Shown here in pieces: positions 48,314-57,139 of a stretch of DNA of 64,000 nucleotides. Below the pieces are notes generated by a model, which was given only the letters and a program-made list of their open reading frames with translations, was not told where the DNA came from and ran no database searches. This DNA is from Pseudomonadota bacterium. GTDB taxonomy: Bacteria > Myxococcota_A > UBA796 > SXON01. The position numbers and the translations under genes are program-made. The DNA lies in NCBI GenBank assembly GCA_030685065.1, contig JAUXQH010000135.1, positions 1-64,000 on the forward strand, written 5' to 3'. How positions within the stretch are numbered: position 1 is the stretch's first letter; each line of letters begins with the position of its first letter.

Positions 48314-48847
48314 ATGGAACCTGCGGTTCAGAGCGTGAGCGTATGCGTAGAGCCGGCGGTCCCGGGGGACGCGCCCGCCATCCTGGCGCTCCATCGCCGG
48401 GTGCTGGCTGAGGGGCAGTGGTTCATCACCGAGCCGGACGAGTTCCCCGAGGGGGTGGACGCGAAGGTGGCGGTCATCCGGGACGCGGCGCGCTCGCAGA
48501 ATGGCGTGTTCCTCGTCGCACGCCACCAGCACGCGCTCGTCGGCTGGGCCCAGGTGGTGGGCGGAGGGCGTCGGCGCACGCGGCACGTCGGGCGCCTCGA
48601 GATGATGGTGGACGCGCGCGTGCGGGGGGTCGGCGTGGGCTCGGCCCTGCTTGCCGCGATCATCCACTGGGCCGAGGGGAGTGGAGCGGTCTACAAGCTC
48701 TCGTTGAACGTGTTCGCTCACAACGTCCGCGCGCTGGCGCTCTATGAGAAGTACGGCTTCGCGGAGGAGGGCCGCCGGGCGCGCGAGTACCGCTTCGCCG
48801 ACGGTTCCTGGCGCGATGACGTGCTCATGTTCCGGCTGGTCAAGTAG
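48314..48847 (+). CDS. GNAT-family N-acetyltransferase
   Basis: The 177-aa protein has the acetyl-CoA-binding motif A (LEMMVDARVRGVGVGSALL, with RGxGxG/S as RGVGVGS) and the later motif B (NVFAHNVRALALYEKYGF). It should transfer an acetyl group to an amine; the wording is close to antibiotic- or peptide-acetyltransferase members but the target is unknown. It lies 44 bases after the radical SAM gene on the same strand and is convergent with the NtrC-type gene. Confidence 0.88.
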   Translation: MEPAVQSVSVCVEPAVPGDAPAILALHRRVLAEGQWFITEPDEFPEGVDAKVAVIRDAARSQNGVFLVARHQHALVGWAQVVGGGRRRTRHVGRLEMMVDARVRGVGVGSALLAAIIHWAEGSGAVYKLSLNVFAHNVRALALYEKYGFAEEGRRAREYRFADGSWRDDVLMFRLVK

Positions 48848-48851
48848 CCAT

Positions 48852-50201
48852 TCAGGCCTCGGGATCGCGCCATTCGGCCTCTCGCCGGTAGATCGTCCGC
48901 GCCGTGATCCCGAGCAGATTGGCGGCGAGGGAGCGGTCTCCATTGCATTGGCGCAGCGTCGCCTCGATCATTCGGCGCTCCACGTCGCGCAGGGGTGTGC
49001 CGGGCGTGAACACCAGGCGAGGCACCTCGTTCGTCGTCGAGGCGGCCGCGCGGATCGCGGGCGGGAGATCCCCCAGCCGCACCAGGTCCTCGCGGGCGAG
49101 CACGGCCGCGCGCTCCATCGCGTTCTCCAGCTCGCGGACGTTGCCGGGCCAGGGGTGCCGCTCGAGGGCGGCCAACGCTTCGGGCTCGATCCCGCGGAGC
49201 ACACGACCGTTGCGCGCACCGTGGGTCGACGCAAAGTGTCGGGCCAACAAGGCGATGTCCGCACGGCGCTCCCGGAGCGCCGGCACGTGGAGGCGGATGA
49301 CGTTGAGGCGGTAGTAGAGGTCAGGCCTGAGGCGCCCCTCCGCGACGGCCTGCTCCGGATCCCGGTTGGTCGCCGCGACGACGCGAACCTCCGTTCGGAT
49401 CGTCCGGGTGCCGCCCAGCCGCTCGTACTCGCCGTCCTGGAGTACGCGCAGCAGCTTCACCTGCAGGGGTAGGGGGATCTCGGTGACCTCGTCGAGGAAG
49501 ATGGTCCCGCCAGAAGCGAGGTCGAAGCGCCCCTCTTTGCGTCCGTGCGCCCCCGTGAACGCACCGGCCTCGTAGCCGAACAGCTCGCTCTCCAGCAGGT
49601 TCTCGGGAAGCGCGCCGCAGTTCACCGTGACCAGGCGGCCCGGGCGAGCGCTGACGGTGTGGATCCACCGCGCCAGCAGCCCCTTTCCCGTGCCGCTCTC
49701 GCCCGTGAGCAGCACCGACGCCATCGACGGGGCGACCTGCCGGGCCTCCTCCATGAGCGCGCGCAGCTCCCCGGACTGACCGATCAGCTCGCCGGGGGAG
49801 GCCTGAGCGATCTCCTGCCTCAACCGGAGATTTTCGCGGAGGAGGTCGTGCTTCTCCAGCGCTTTTCGCACCGAGGCGATGACCTCCGTGCGGCGGAGCG
49901 GCTTCGTCACGAAGTCGTAGGCCCCCTCCTTCATCGCCTCGACCGCGCTCTCGACCGTGCCGTAGGCGGTCACCAGGATCACCTGCACCTGCGGCGCCAC
50001 CTGTCGCGTGGCCCGTAGAAGCTCGAGTCCGCCCATTCCGGGCATCTTCAGATCGCTCACGACGACACCGATGTCGCCCTCGCGCAGGATCTCCAGGCCT
50101 TGCCGACCGTCCGCGGCGACCCGCACCGGCCAGCCTTCGCGCGTGAAGATGCGCTCGAGGGCCAGCCGATTGGACTCTTCGTCGTCGATGACCAGGATCA
50201 T
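48852..50201 (-). CDS. NtrC-type sigma54-dependent response regulator
   Basis: The 449-aa protein has a receiver domain (phosphorylated Asp near residue 50 in VVVSDLKMPGMGG, Lys in FVTKPLRR) and an AAA+ sigma54-activation domain with GESGTGKG, the ELFGYEAGAFTGA loop that contacts sigma54, and the GGTIFLDEV Walker B. A C-terminal Fis-type helix-turn-helix follows (ATLRQCNGDRSLAANLLGI). It activates sigma54 promoters when phosphorylated by the kinase encoded just upstream. The 30-base gap to the kinase gene holds a hairpin ending one base before this ATG. Confidence 0.95.
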   Translation of the reverse strand: MILVIDDEESNRLALERIFTREGWPVRVAADGRQGLEILREGDIGVVVSDLKMPGMGGLELLRATRQVAPQVQVILVTAYGTVESAVEAMKEGAYDFVTKPLRRTEVIASVRKALEKHDLLRENLRLRQEIAQASPGELIGQSGELRALMEEARQVAPSMASVLLTGESGTGKGLLARWIHTVSARPGRLVTVNCGALPENLLESELFGYEAGAFTGAHGRKEGRFDLASGGTIFLDEVTEIPLPLQVKLLRVLQDGEYERLGGTRTIRTEVRVVAATNRDPEQAVAEGRLRPDLYYRLNVIRLHVPALRERRADIALLARHFASTHGARNGRVLRGIEPEALAALERHPWPGNVRELENAMERAAVLAREDLVRLGDLPPAIRAAASTTNEVPRLVFTPGTPLRDVERRMIEATLRQCNGDRSLAANLLGITARTIYRREAEWRDPEA

Positions 50202-50202
50202 G

Positions 50203-50234
50203 TGACAAGGTGTCTGTGGGCTGACACCCTGTCA
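50203..50234 (-). promoter_or_regulatory. Hairpin at the kinase/regulator junction
   Basis: On the minus-strand RNA, 12 bases containing the kinase stop codon (TGACAGGGTGTC) pair with 12 bases (GACACCTTGTCA) ending one base before the regulator ATG, with one G-U pair and an 8-base loop. The region where a ribosome would bind for the regulator gene is inside the stem. It could gate regulator translation or be a protein-binding palindrome. Confidence 0.55.
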
Positions 50235-51893
50235 AGCTGGAACGCGGATTCGAAAGGATGTGCCGCTCCCAGGGGCCGTTTCGCACGTGATGGACCCGCC
50301 GAGATCCTCGAGCGACTGCCGAGCGATCGCGAGGCCGAGGCCCGTACCGCGCGCGCGGGTCGTGTAGAAGGGGTCGAACACCCGCTCGGCGACCGCCTGC
50401 TCCATGCCCGGTCCATCGTCGCGGACCACGAACTCGAGCACCGGGCCATCCTTGTGGACGTGGATGCTGAGGTGCCGGGCGCCGGCCTCTCCGGCGTTGC
50501 GCACGAGGTTCAGCAGCGCGCGGCGTACGGTGTCGCCGTCCATCTCGACGGTGCCGAGGGGCGTTCCGGTGACCTCGGCGGTGACGCCCATGCGGCGCAG
50601 CGCCTCCTCTTCGAGCCCGACGATGCCTCGTGCGAGCGCGATCGGGTCTTCGTGCGTCGCCTCCGGGAGGCGGCGCCGCGCGAGGTCCAGGTATCGTTCG
50701 GTGACGCCCTCGAGCCGCCGGATCTCGGTGATGATCGTCGCGAGCAGAGACCCCGCCTCTTCGGAGTCGATCTCTTCGGTCATCAGCTCCGCGTGGAGGG
50801 AGATGGCGTTGAGCGGGTTGCGGACCTCGTGTGTGACTTGCGCGAGCATCTGGCCCACCAAGGCGAGGCGCTCGCTGCGTTGGAGTCGCTCGCGGTCGCG
50901 TTGTCGCTCGGTGACATCCTCGCCGAGCAGGATGGTGCCCCGCTCGTCGAAGGGCCGCACGATCACGTCCTGCAGGCGCTCCTGGAAGTGCAGGTTCTCG
51001 TGACGCCCGTGGTCGAGCGTGGCCAGGGCTGCGGGGAGCGGGGCGCCCTCTTGAAGTCCCCACAAGCCGCGCGCCGCGGGGTTGGCCATGCGAACGACGC
51101 CGCCCTCCACCACGGCGACCGCCGCCGCGATGTTGTCGAGCACGCGCTGAAGGTAGAGGGACAGCGCGTGCAGGGTGCGATCCCGCTCGTCGACGGCGCG
51201 CACCATCTGATCGAACGCGCGCGCGAGCGTGTGGATCTCCTCGATCGTGGCGGGGGGCATCGGTCCGGGACGCTCTCCCGCGGCCACGCGCCGCACCTGT
51301 TCGGTGAGGGTGGAGATCGGCCGCAACGCGGACCCGGTGAGCCACAACAAGAGGGCACCCAAGAGCACCGCGACGGCGAAGAGGCCGGCGGAGACGTTGC
51401 GCGCGCGGGTCTGGGCGGATGCCGCCTTCTGGCTCGACGCGGCGACACGCCCCTCGACCAGGGTCGAGAGCTGGAGGATCTTGTTGCGGAGCACGGCGCG
51501 CGCGGCGGCCTCGGCGTCGGTGCCGCTCGTCGAGCGCCAGGCCTTCACGGCCACCTCGACCTCCTCGATCTGACGGGAAGTTGCCTGCAGGGCCGCCCGC
51601 TCCTCGCTGTCCGGACGGAGGTCAGCGGTGCCGGACGCCAGGCGGGTCGCCTCCGCCAGGGTGGTGTCCAGCGTGCCCATGCCGGCGCGCTCGCGTTCGA
51701 TGAGCCCCACCATCCGTGCAGATTGGCGTGCGAGCGGGAGGTACACCCGGTTCACGACCTCCAGGGAGGCGCCGATCCGGGTGAGCTGGACCTGGTTGTA
51801 GGCCAGCGCCGCCAGGAAACAAAGGACACCGAGCCCGAGCCCTCCCAGGAGTCTCCCCCGCAGCGTCCGGAACCAGGTTCGGTTCAAAGTCAC
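50232..51893 (-). CDS. Membrane sensor histidine kinase (HAMP, PAS-like, HisKA, HATPase)
   Basis: The 553-aa protein has an N-terminal membrane segment (residues about 15-33), an extracytoplasmic helical sensor region of about 140 residues, and a second membrane segment near residue 175. These are followed by a HAMP domain, a PAS-like region (about 230-310), the phosphoacceptor H355 in VTHEVRNPLNAI, and the ATPase boxes DDGPGM and GTGLGLAIA. It phosphorylates the NtrC-type regulator encoded next. GTG 51891-51893 has GAGGGG upstream. The signal sensed is unknown. Confidence 0.93.
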   Translation of the reverse strand: MTLNRTWFRTLRGRLLGGLGLGVLCFLAALAYNQVQLTRIGASLEVVNRVYLPLARQSARMVGLIERERAGMGTLDTTLAEATRLASGTADLRPDSEERAALQATSRQIEEVEVAVKAWRSTSGTDAEAAARAVLRNKILQLSTLVEGRVAASSQKAASAQTRARNVSAGLFAVAVLLGALLLWLTGSALRPISTLTEQVRRVAAGERPGPMPPATIEEIHTLARAFDQMVRAVDERDRTLHALSLYLQRVLDNIAAAVAVVEGGVVRMANPAARGLWGLQEGAPLPAALATLDHGRHENLHFQERLQDVIVRPFDERGTILLGEDVTERQRDRERLQRSERLALVGQMLAQVTHEVRNPLNAISLHAELMTEEIDSEEAGSLLATIITEIRRLEGVTERYLDLARRRLPEATHEDPIALARGIVGLEEEALRRMGVTAEVTGTPLGTVEMDGDTVRRALLNLVRNAGEAGARHLSIHVHKDGPVLEFVVRDDGPGMEQAVAERVFDPFYTTRARGTGLGLAIARQSLEDLGGSITCETAPGSGTSFRIRVPA

Positions 51894-52036
51894 CCCCGCC
51901 CCTCGGCTAACGTGCCCCGCTGGCGCTGCGGGGGCGTCGCTCTGTCGCGCCCTGTCACGGGCCGCCCAACGCCGGTTGCGGGGTAGGCGGTTTGTGATAC
52001 ACAGCGGCGGTTCCGCGCCCCAGTGCTGGAGGAAGG

Positions 52037-53104
52037 ATGATTTCGATGCGTTCCGTGCTGCTCTCTCTCTGTCTTCTTGGTCTTGCCGCTTGTGACGGAA
52101 GCGTCGGCGCGAAGGACGCCGCTGTCAGCCCCGAGGCAAAGGCCGATGTCGGCGAGACCCTCGCCAGCGTCAACGGGGAGGTCGTGGGCTCCAAGGAGTT
52201 CGAGCAGGCCGCGGCGCGCAAGGCTCCGGCCAGCGGCGACGCCCTCTCCGCCGAGGAGAAGAAGGAGGTCCTCGACTCCCTCGTCGAAGAGAAGCTCCTG
52301 TACGCGGAAGCCCTCCGCAAGCACCTGGATCGGGACCCCAAGGTCCAGAAGGTCATGGTCAACACGCTCCTCCGCGAGGACGTGTACAGCACCGTCAAGA
52401 ACGGTGACTTCAACGACGAGATGCTCCAGACCTACTACGAAGAGCACAAGAGCGAGTTCGTGGTCCCGGAGAAGGTGCAGATCAAGCGCATTCTCATCAA
52501 GGTGACCGAGGCGCGCCCCGACGACGCGGCGAAGCTCGAGGCCGAGCGGATTCGCGGCGAGATCGTGAAGACGCCGGACAGCTTCAAGGATCTCGCGGCG
52601 AAGTTCTCCGAAGATCCGTACAAGCGTCGCGGTGGCGACGTGGGCTTCGTCTCCAAGGAAGGCAAGCCGGGCCTCGACGCCGCCATCGTCGACAAGGCCT
52701 TCTCCCTCGAGACCGGCGCCGTGTCGGACGTGTTCAAGACCACGGACGGGTACAACGTCGTTCAGGTGGCCGCCCGTCGTGAGCAGGTCGAGCGCACGTT
52801 CCAGCAGATGAAGGGCTCCGTCCTTCGCAAGGTCAAGAACGACAAGATGAAGGAGCTGTACGACGGCTACGTCGCGAAGCTCAAGACCGGCGCGACGATC
52901 CAGATCGACGAGACCAAGGTCGCGGCGGTCGAGATCAAGAACAGCCGTCGTCCCTTCACGCCCGGCGGCGGCCTCCCCGGCGCCGGTGAGGGTGAGGAAG
53001 GCGAGGAAGGCGGCCTCGAAGCGGGCGGTGAGGACGAAGGCGCGGGGATGCCCGCCGTTCCCGCCGGCGCCGGCACGCCCCCCCCCGTCGCGCCCTCCAA
53101 CTAA
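52037..53104 (+). CDS. Parvulin-type peptidyl-prolyl isomerase lipoprotein (PrsA/PpiC-like)
   Basis: The 355-aa protein has a lipoprotein signal with lipobox LAAC, a SurA_N-like helical region (LASVNGEVVGSKEFEQAA, VEEKLLYAEAL), and a parvulin domain at about residues 135-250 (VQIKRILIKV, DLAAKFSED, RGGDVGFVSKEG, DGYNVVQV). The tail is low-complexity Gly, Glu and Pro. It should assist folding of envelope proteins at the outer or inner membrane. GGAGGAAGG precedes the ATG. It is eight bases upstream of the SurA-like gene. Confidence 0.88.
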   Translation: MISMRSVLLSLCLLGLAACDGSVGAKDAAVSPEAKADVGETLASVNGEVVGSKEFEQAAARKAPASGDALSAEEKKEVLDSLVEEKLLYAEALRKHLDRDPKVQKVMVNTLLREDVYSTVKNGDFNDEMLQTYYEEHKSEFVVPEKVQIKRILIKVTEARPDDAAKLEAERIRGEIVKTPDSFKDLAAKFSEDPYKRRGGDVGFVSKEGKPGLDAAIVDKAFSLETGAVSDVFKTTDGYNVVQVAARREQVERTFQQMKGSVLRKVKNDKMKELYDGYVAKLKTGATIQIDETKVAAVEIKNSRRPFTPGGGLPGAGEGEEGEEGGLEAGGEDEGAGMPAVPAGAGTPPPVAPSN

Positions 53105-53112
53105 GTACGTCG

Positions 53113-54249
53113 ATGTCGTTCGTCCTCCTGCTCGTGTCGTTGGCCGGGTTCGCGGCGGCGGAAGATCCGCAGCCTGGCGCGTCGGCCCCCGTACCGAGCA
53201 AGGAGGAGGCCGCGGTGCCGGCCGCCGCGGTTCCGGCCGCCGCGGTTCCGGCGATTCCCGCGCCCGCGCCCGTTCCGGTCGATTCGAGCGCTGCGGCGCC
53301 GGCGGCAGCGGCGGGTGTGGTCGTCGACCGCGTCGCCGCCGTCGTGAATGAAGACATCATCACCTTGAGCGAGGTCTACGCCTTCGGCGGGTCCTACATC
53401 GAAGAGGTGATCGCGGCGAGAGGCGCGGGCAGCCGGGCTTCCGCCGAGGCCGAGGTCGTGGAGCGTCTGCTCGAGCGCCAGCTCGTCGAGCAAGAGATGA
53501 CCGCGTTGAAACTCGATCTTGTCGATCAGGACGTCGACAGCTCGATCGCCGACATCGCCGAGCGCAACGGCATGGACATCGACGGGCTCCGGAAGGAGGT
53601 CGAGCGCAGTGGCATGGGCTGGGACCAATACCGCAGCGAGCTGAAGGAGAACCTGCGCGACATGAAGTTCGCGCAGACCGTGCTTCGTCCGCGCGTGAAC
53701 GTGACGGAGGACGAGCTGCGGGATGCGTGGCTGCGTGCGTCGCCGACAGCTCCCGCTACGGCTCGTGTGCAGGCACTCGTGCTCATGATCCCGCCCGGCG
53801 CCACCGAGGCCGAGCGGCAATCCTCCCGTGAAGCCGTGCTGGCCCGTGCGCGGTCGCTCCGCGACGAGGCGCGCGCCGGAGGCGACTTCGCCGCGCTCTC
53901 TCGGGCGAACGACCAGGGGCCGTTCGGCGAGCAGGGCGGAGAGATGGGCGTGTTCAAGCCCGGTGAGCTCGTGGACACGCTGGACAGCGTCATCGTGAAC
54001 ACCCCCGTCGGAGAGGTGAGCGATCCCATCGTCATCGGTGACGGGGTCTACCTGCTCCGCGTGGCCGAGCGGATCTCCGCCGCCAATGACTTCGAGGCCC
54101 GGCGCGCCGAGGTCTCCGAGCAGGTGTTCCAGTCCCGCCTCGAGGACGAGAAGGAGCGCTGGTTCCAGGAGGCCCGCCGTCGCGCGGTCATCCGGATCCT
54201 CCTCCCTGGAGCCTCCCAGGCGAGCCCAGGGGCCTCCCTCACTCAATGA
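53113..54249 (+). CDS. surA: SurA-like periplasmic peptidyl-prolyl isomerase
   Basis: The 378-aa protein has a signal peptide (FVLLLVSLAGFAAA), an Ala/Pro/Val-rich linker (residues about 30-65), a SurA_N region (VVDRVAAVVNEDIITLSEV, the SurA signature), and one parvulin domain (residues about 215-320: ARVQALVLMIPP, GEQGGEMGVFKPGEL). SurA escorts unfolded outer-membrane beta-barrel proteins through the periplasm. It overlaps pdxA by four bases (ATGA), matching the surA-pdxA order found in Proteobacteria. Confidence 0.88.
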   Translation: MSFVLLLVSLAGFAAAEDPQPGASAPVPSKEEAAVPAAAVPAAAVPAIPAPAPVPVDSSAAAPAAAAGVVVDRVAAVVNEDIITLSEVYAFGGSYIEEVIAARGAGSRASAEAEVVERLLERQLVEQEMTALKLDLVDQDVDSSIADIAERNGMDIDGLRKEVERSGMGWDQYRSELKENLRDMKFAQTVLRPRVNVTEDELRDAWLRASPTAPATARVQALVLMIPPGATEAERQSSREAVLARARSLRDEARAGGDFAALSRANDQGPFGEQGGEMGVFKPGELVDTLDSVIVNTPVGEVSDPIVIGDGVYLLRVAERISAANDFEARRAEVSEQVFQSRLEDEKERWFQEARRRAVIRILLPGASQASPGASLTQ

Positions 54250-55154
54250 GGCCCCTGGTGCTGACTCCCGGCGATCCCGCGGGGATCGGCCCGGAGGTGG
54301 CCATTCGCGCTCTCCGCGCGACGGGTGCCGACGCGGTATTGCTCGGTGACATCGACGCATTGCGCAAGCATGCGCCGGACCTCGTCCTGGTTCGGGACAT
54401 CGAGCCGGGCGCCGGCCTGCGGGCATTGATCCTGCCCCGCTCGTCCGAGCCCATCGAGATCGTCGCGATTCGCGCCGCTGTGGATGCCTGTCGCGACGGC
54501 CGCGCGCGGGCGATGGTCACGGGGCCGATCCACAAAGCGCGGTTGGCTGCGCGCGGGTTCTCCCATCCAGGTCACACCGAGTTCCTTGGGGAGCTGTGTG
54601 GGGTGAACGAGCCCGTGATGGCGTTCGTCGGCGGCGCGGTTCGCGTGTCCCTGGTGACCGTGCATCTCCCGCTTCGGGAGGTGCCCGCGGCGGTCACGCG
54701 GGCGAAGGTGCTCCACACCCTGCGCACCTCGGATCGGGCTCTCCGGGAGCACCTGGGCTTCGCGCGGCCACGGCTCGCGGTGTGTGGCCTGAACCCCCAC
54801 GCCGGGGACGCGGGGCTGCTCGGGCGCGAGGAGATCGACATCATCGGGCCGGCGTGTGCGGACGCGCGCGCGGAGGGCCTGGACGTGTGGGGGCCCATCA
54901 GCGCGGAGACGGCATTTTTTGAGGTAGATCGGTCCGATATGGTGGTGGCGATGTACCACGACCAAGGGTTGGCACCGCTCAAGCGGCTCGATTTCGGACG
55001 CTCCGTGAATTGGACGCTCGGCCTGCCCATCGTGCGGACCAGCGTCGATCATGGCACAGCCGACGCGTTGGTCGGGACGGGGAAGGCCAGCTCGGCCAGC
55101 ATGGAGGCGGCGATCCAGCTGGCGATCCAGCTCACCTCCGGCACCGCGCGGTAG
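54246..55154 (+). CDS. pdxA: 4-hydroxythreonine-4-phosphate dehydrogenase
   Basis: The 302-aa protein begins with the PdxA signature TPGDPAGIGPE, has the metal-binding His in SHPGHTEFL, and continues with CGLNPHAGD, AMYHDQGLAPLK and the C-terminal SVDHGTADALVGTG. It oxidises 4-phosphohydroxy-L-threonine in vitamin B6 synthesis. It is slightly shorter than E. coli PdxA. Its TAG stop is inside the first arm of a 12-bp hairpin, and its start overlaps surA. Confidence 0.95.
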   Translation: MRPLVLTPGDPAGIGPEVAIRALRATGADAVLLGDIDALRKHAPDLVLVRDIEPGAGLRALILPRSSEPIEIVAIRAAVDACRDGRARAMVTGPIHKARLAARGFSHPGHTEFLGELCGVNEPVMAFVGGAVRVSLVTVHLPLREVPAAVTRAKVLHTLRTSDRALREHLGFARPRLAVCGLNPHAGDAGLLGREEIDIIGPACADARAEGLDVWGPISAETAFFEVDRSDMVVAMYHDQGLAPLKRLDFGRSVNWTLGLPIVRTSVDHGTADALVGTGKASSASMEAAIQLAIQLTSGTAR

Positions 55155-55181
55155 CCAGAACGCCCGAGCGCGTTCTGGCTA
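55152..55181 (+). terminator. Hairpin terminator including the pdxA stop
   Basis: A perfect 12-bp stem (TAGCCAGAACGC / GCGTTCTGGCTA) with a 6-base loop starts at the pdxA stop codon. It is followed by GGGGTTTCC, so the T tract is short. Confidence 0.6.
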
Positions 55182-55203
55182 GGGGTTTCCGGTCGGCGAA
55201 ACT

Positions 55204-55259
55204 CCGTTTCAAGCGGGCAGCGTGTTCGCGCCGCGCAAACACGGGCCCACTCGAAACGG
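55204..55259. other. Nested inverted repeat between pdxA and the lipoprotein gene
   Basis: CCGTTTC pairs with GAAACGG, GGGC with GCCC, and an inner GTGTT with AACAC plus GCG with CGC. The result is a 56-base interrupted hairpin centred near 55232. Confidence 0.5.
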
Positions 55260-55274
55260 TCCGCCTCCGGATCG

Positions 55275-55316
55275 CCGATCTTCACGGCGGGTTTGGTAAC
55301 CCGCCGTGAAGGTCGG
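55275..55316. terminator. Long hairpin, probably bidirectional terminator
   Basis: A perfect 14-bp core (CTTCACGGCGGGTT / AACCCGCCGTGAAG) with the tetraloop TGGT extends to about 19 pairs through CCGAT / GTCGG. It ends five bases before the stop of the minus-strand lipoprotein gene at 55321. Confidence 0.65.
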
Positions 55317-55320
55317 CTAG

Positions 55321-55830
55321 CTACTCCGTCGCGAGCATCGTCCCGCAGCTTGCTCCAGCGGTCCAACTCTCCCAACGCTCGGGGGCCGCGCCGAAGGCCC
55401 GGCAATCGGCCACTTCGGAGCCGTCCCGCGTGAGCACCCGCACGATGCCGGTCAGATCGGGCTCATTGCAGTTGAAGACGGTGGAGCTCCCGAGGAGCAC
55501 GTCACGCCAGTCGGGCTCTACCGACAGGGTCAGGTCGAGCTCGTCCGACGTGCCATCTGCGGCCGCGGCCGTGGAGAACATCGGATGACGTTCGACATAG
55601 GCGCCGTCGGTCGAGAGGAGCACCTGGCCGTTGCCGGTCCATGCATCGGTCGTGACCTCGAAGCGCCACCTGGCGTCTTCGGTGTCACACGCGACGCTCG
55701 CTGTCACGATTGCCGGCGGCTGTGTGGTCGGGTTCGAGCCGGTGTCGGCGTGCTCACCCCCCGCACATGCCACAAAAACAAGCGCGGCGCAGGACCGGAT
55801 GCTCCGGAACTGCGCCGCGCCGATTGGCAC
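55321..55830 (-). CDS. Small lipoprotein, member of a local paralogous trio
   Basis: The 169-aa protein has an N-terminal signal with lipobox FVAC, a Thr/Pro-rich spacer, and a beta-rich domain of about 120 residues with several Cys. Near the C-terminus DGSEVADCRAFG parallels the ENGNYADCAAYG of the lipoprotein at 56513 and the YDCAVTG of the one at 55841, so the three appear to be diverged copies. Function unknown; expected at the outer membrane. It lies ten bases after the next upstream member. Confidence 0.6.
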   Translation of the reverse strand: MPIGAAQFRSIRSCAALVFVACAGGEHADTGSNPTTQPPAIVTASVACDTEDARWRFEVTTDAWTGNGQVLLSTDGAYVERHPMFSTAAAADGTSDELDLTLSVEPDWRDVLLGSSTVFNCNEPDLTGIVRVLTRDGSEVADCRAFGAAPERWESWTAGASCGTMLATE

Positions 55831-55840
55831 GATGCCGACC

Positions 55841-56374
<534 letters not shown>

Positions 56375-56479
56375 TTTCTCCTCCTAGAGAATCAGCGGGC
56401 ATCTTCTACACCAATTGCCCGGCGGGCGCAAGTGGCTGAGCTAGAGGTTCGTGCGGGGGCACCTTCATGGCCGAGGCAA

Positions 56480-56504
56480 GGGGGAGGGCGGCTGGCCCTC
56501 CCCC
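56480..56504 (-). terminator. Hairpin terminator after the lipoprotein at 56513
   Basis: A perfect 10-bp stem (GGGGGAGGGC / GCCCTCCCCC) with a 5-base loop lies nine bases after the stop on the minus strand. No clear T tract follows. Confidence 0.55.
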
Positions 56505-56512
56505 GGCGGGTG

Positions 56513-57052
56513 CTACCAGAAGTTCGAGCACACGTCCGAGAAGTACGAGGGGTCATGCCCGTAGGCCGCGCAGTCGGCGTAGTTGCCGTTCTCGTCGGTC
56601 ACCGTGAAGAGCACCGTGAGCTGGTTCGAGATCGCGGAGTCGGACACATCGAAGATGGTCGACTGATTCTGGACCTGGTCCTCGAAGCTGCCGACCAGGT
56701 TGAGGTTGATCTCCTTGGTCTCGGTGTTGTCGTCGAAGTCGACGAGCGTGAAGTCGTTGTGGAACTCGGACCACGCACCGCAGACGAGCTCGCCCTTGGT
56801 GGACGAGGGGCCGCAGGTCCAGCTGGGGTCACCGGTCTCGACGAGGTCGAGCTCGACGGTGCCCATGGAGCCGGTCGTGGTGACCTCCCAGGTGCAGGTG
56901 GAGCCGGAGCAGAAGCCGTTGACGTTCTCGAGCAGCACGTCACCGTTTCCGCCCGACTCGCAAGCGGTGTCGCCGGTGTCACACTTGCTGCTGCCGCCAT
57001 CGCAACCAAGGAAGGTGAGCGCCGCGGCGCCGAGGAGAAGTACGTTCTTCAT
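56513..57052 (-). CDS. Small lipoprotein, trio member
   Basis: The 179-aa protein has a lipoprotein signal (MKNVLLLGAAALTFLGC) and several Cys (KCDTGDTACES, FCSGSTCTW, SWTCGP, ADCAAYG, DVCSNFW). It has the trio pattern of a CxxxxC-W strand, HNDFTL, a QxTIFDVSDS segment and a C-terminal ADC...YFSDVC. ATG 57050-57052 was preferred over an upstream in-frame start because it gives a complete signal peptide. Function unknown. Confidence 0.65.
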   Translation of the reverse strand: MKNVLLLGAAALTFLGCDGGSSKCDTGDTACESGGNGDVLLENVNGFCSGSTCTWEVTTTGSMGTVELDLVETGDPSWTCGPSSTKGELVCGAWSEFHNDFTLVDFDDNTETKEINLNLVGSFEDQVQNQSTIFDVSDSAISNQLTVLFTVTDENGNYADCAAYGHDPSYFSDVCSNFW

Positions 57053-57139
57053 TGGGGGTCCATCCGTTTGAGTGAGTGCAGGCAACGCCTCCCTCTACCG
57101 AGGGATGCGGAGTACCTCTAAGCACGCTCAGGATGAGCT

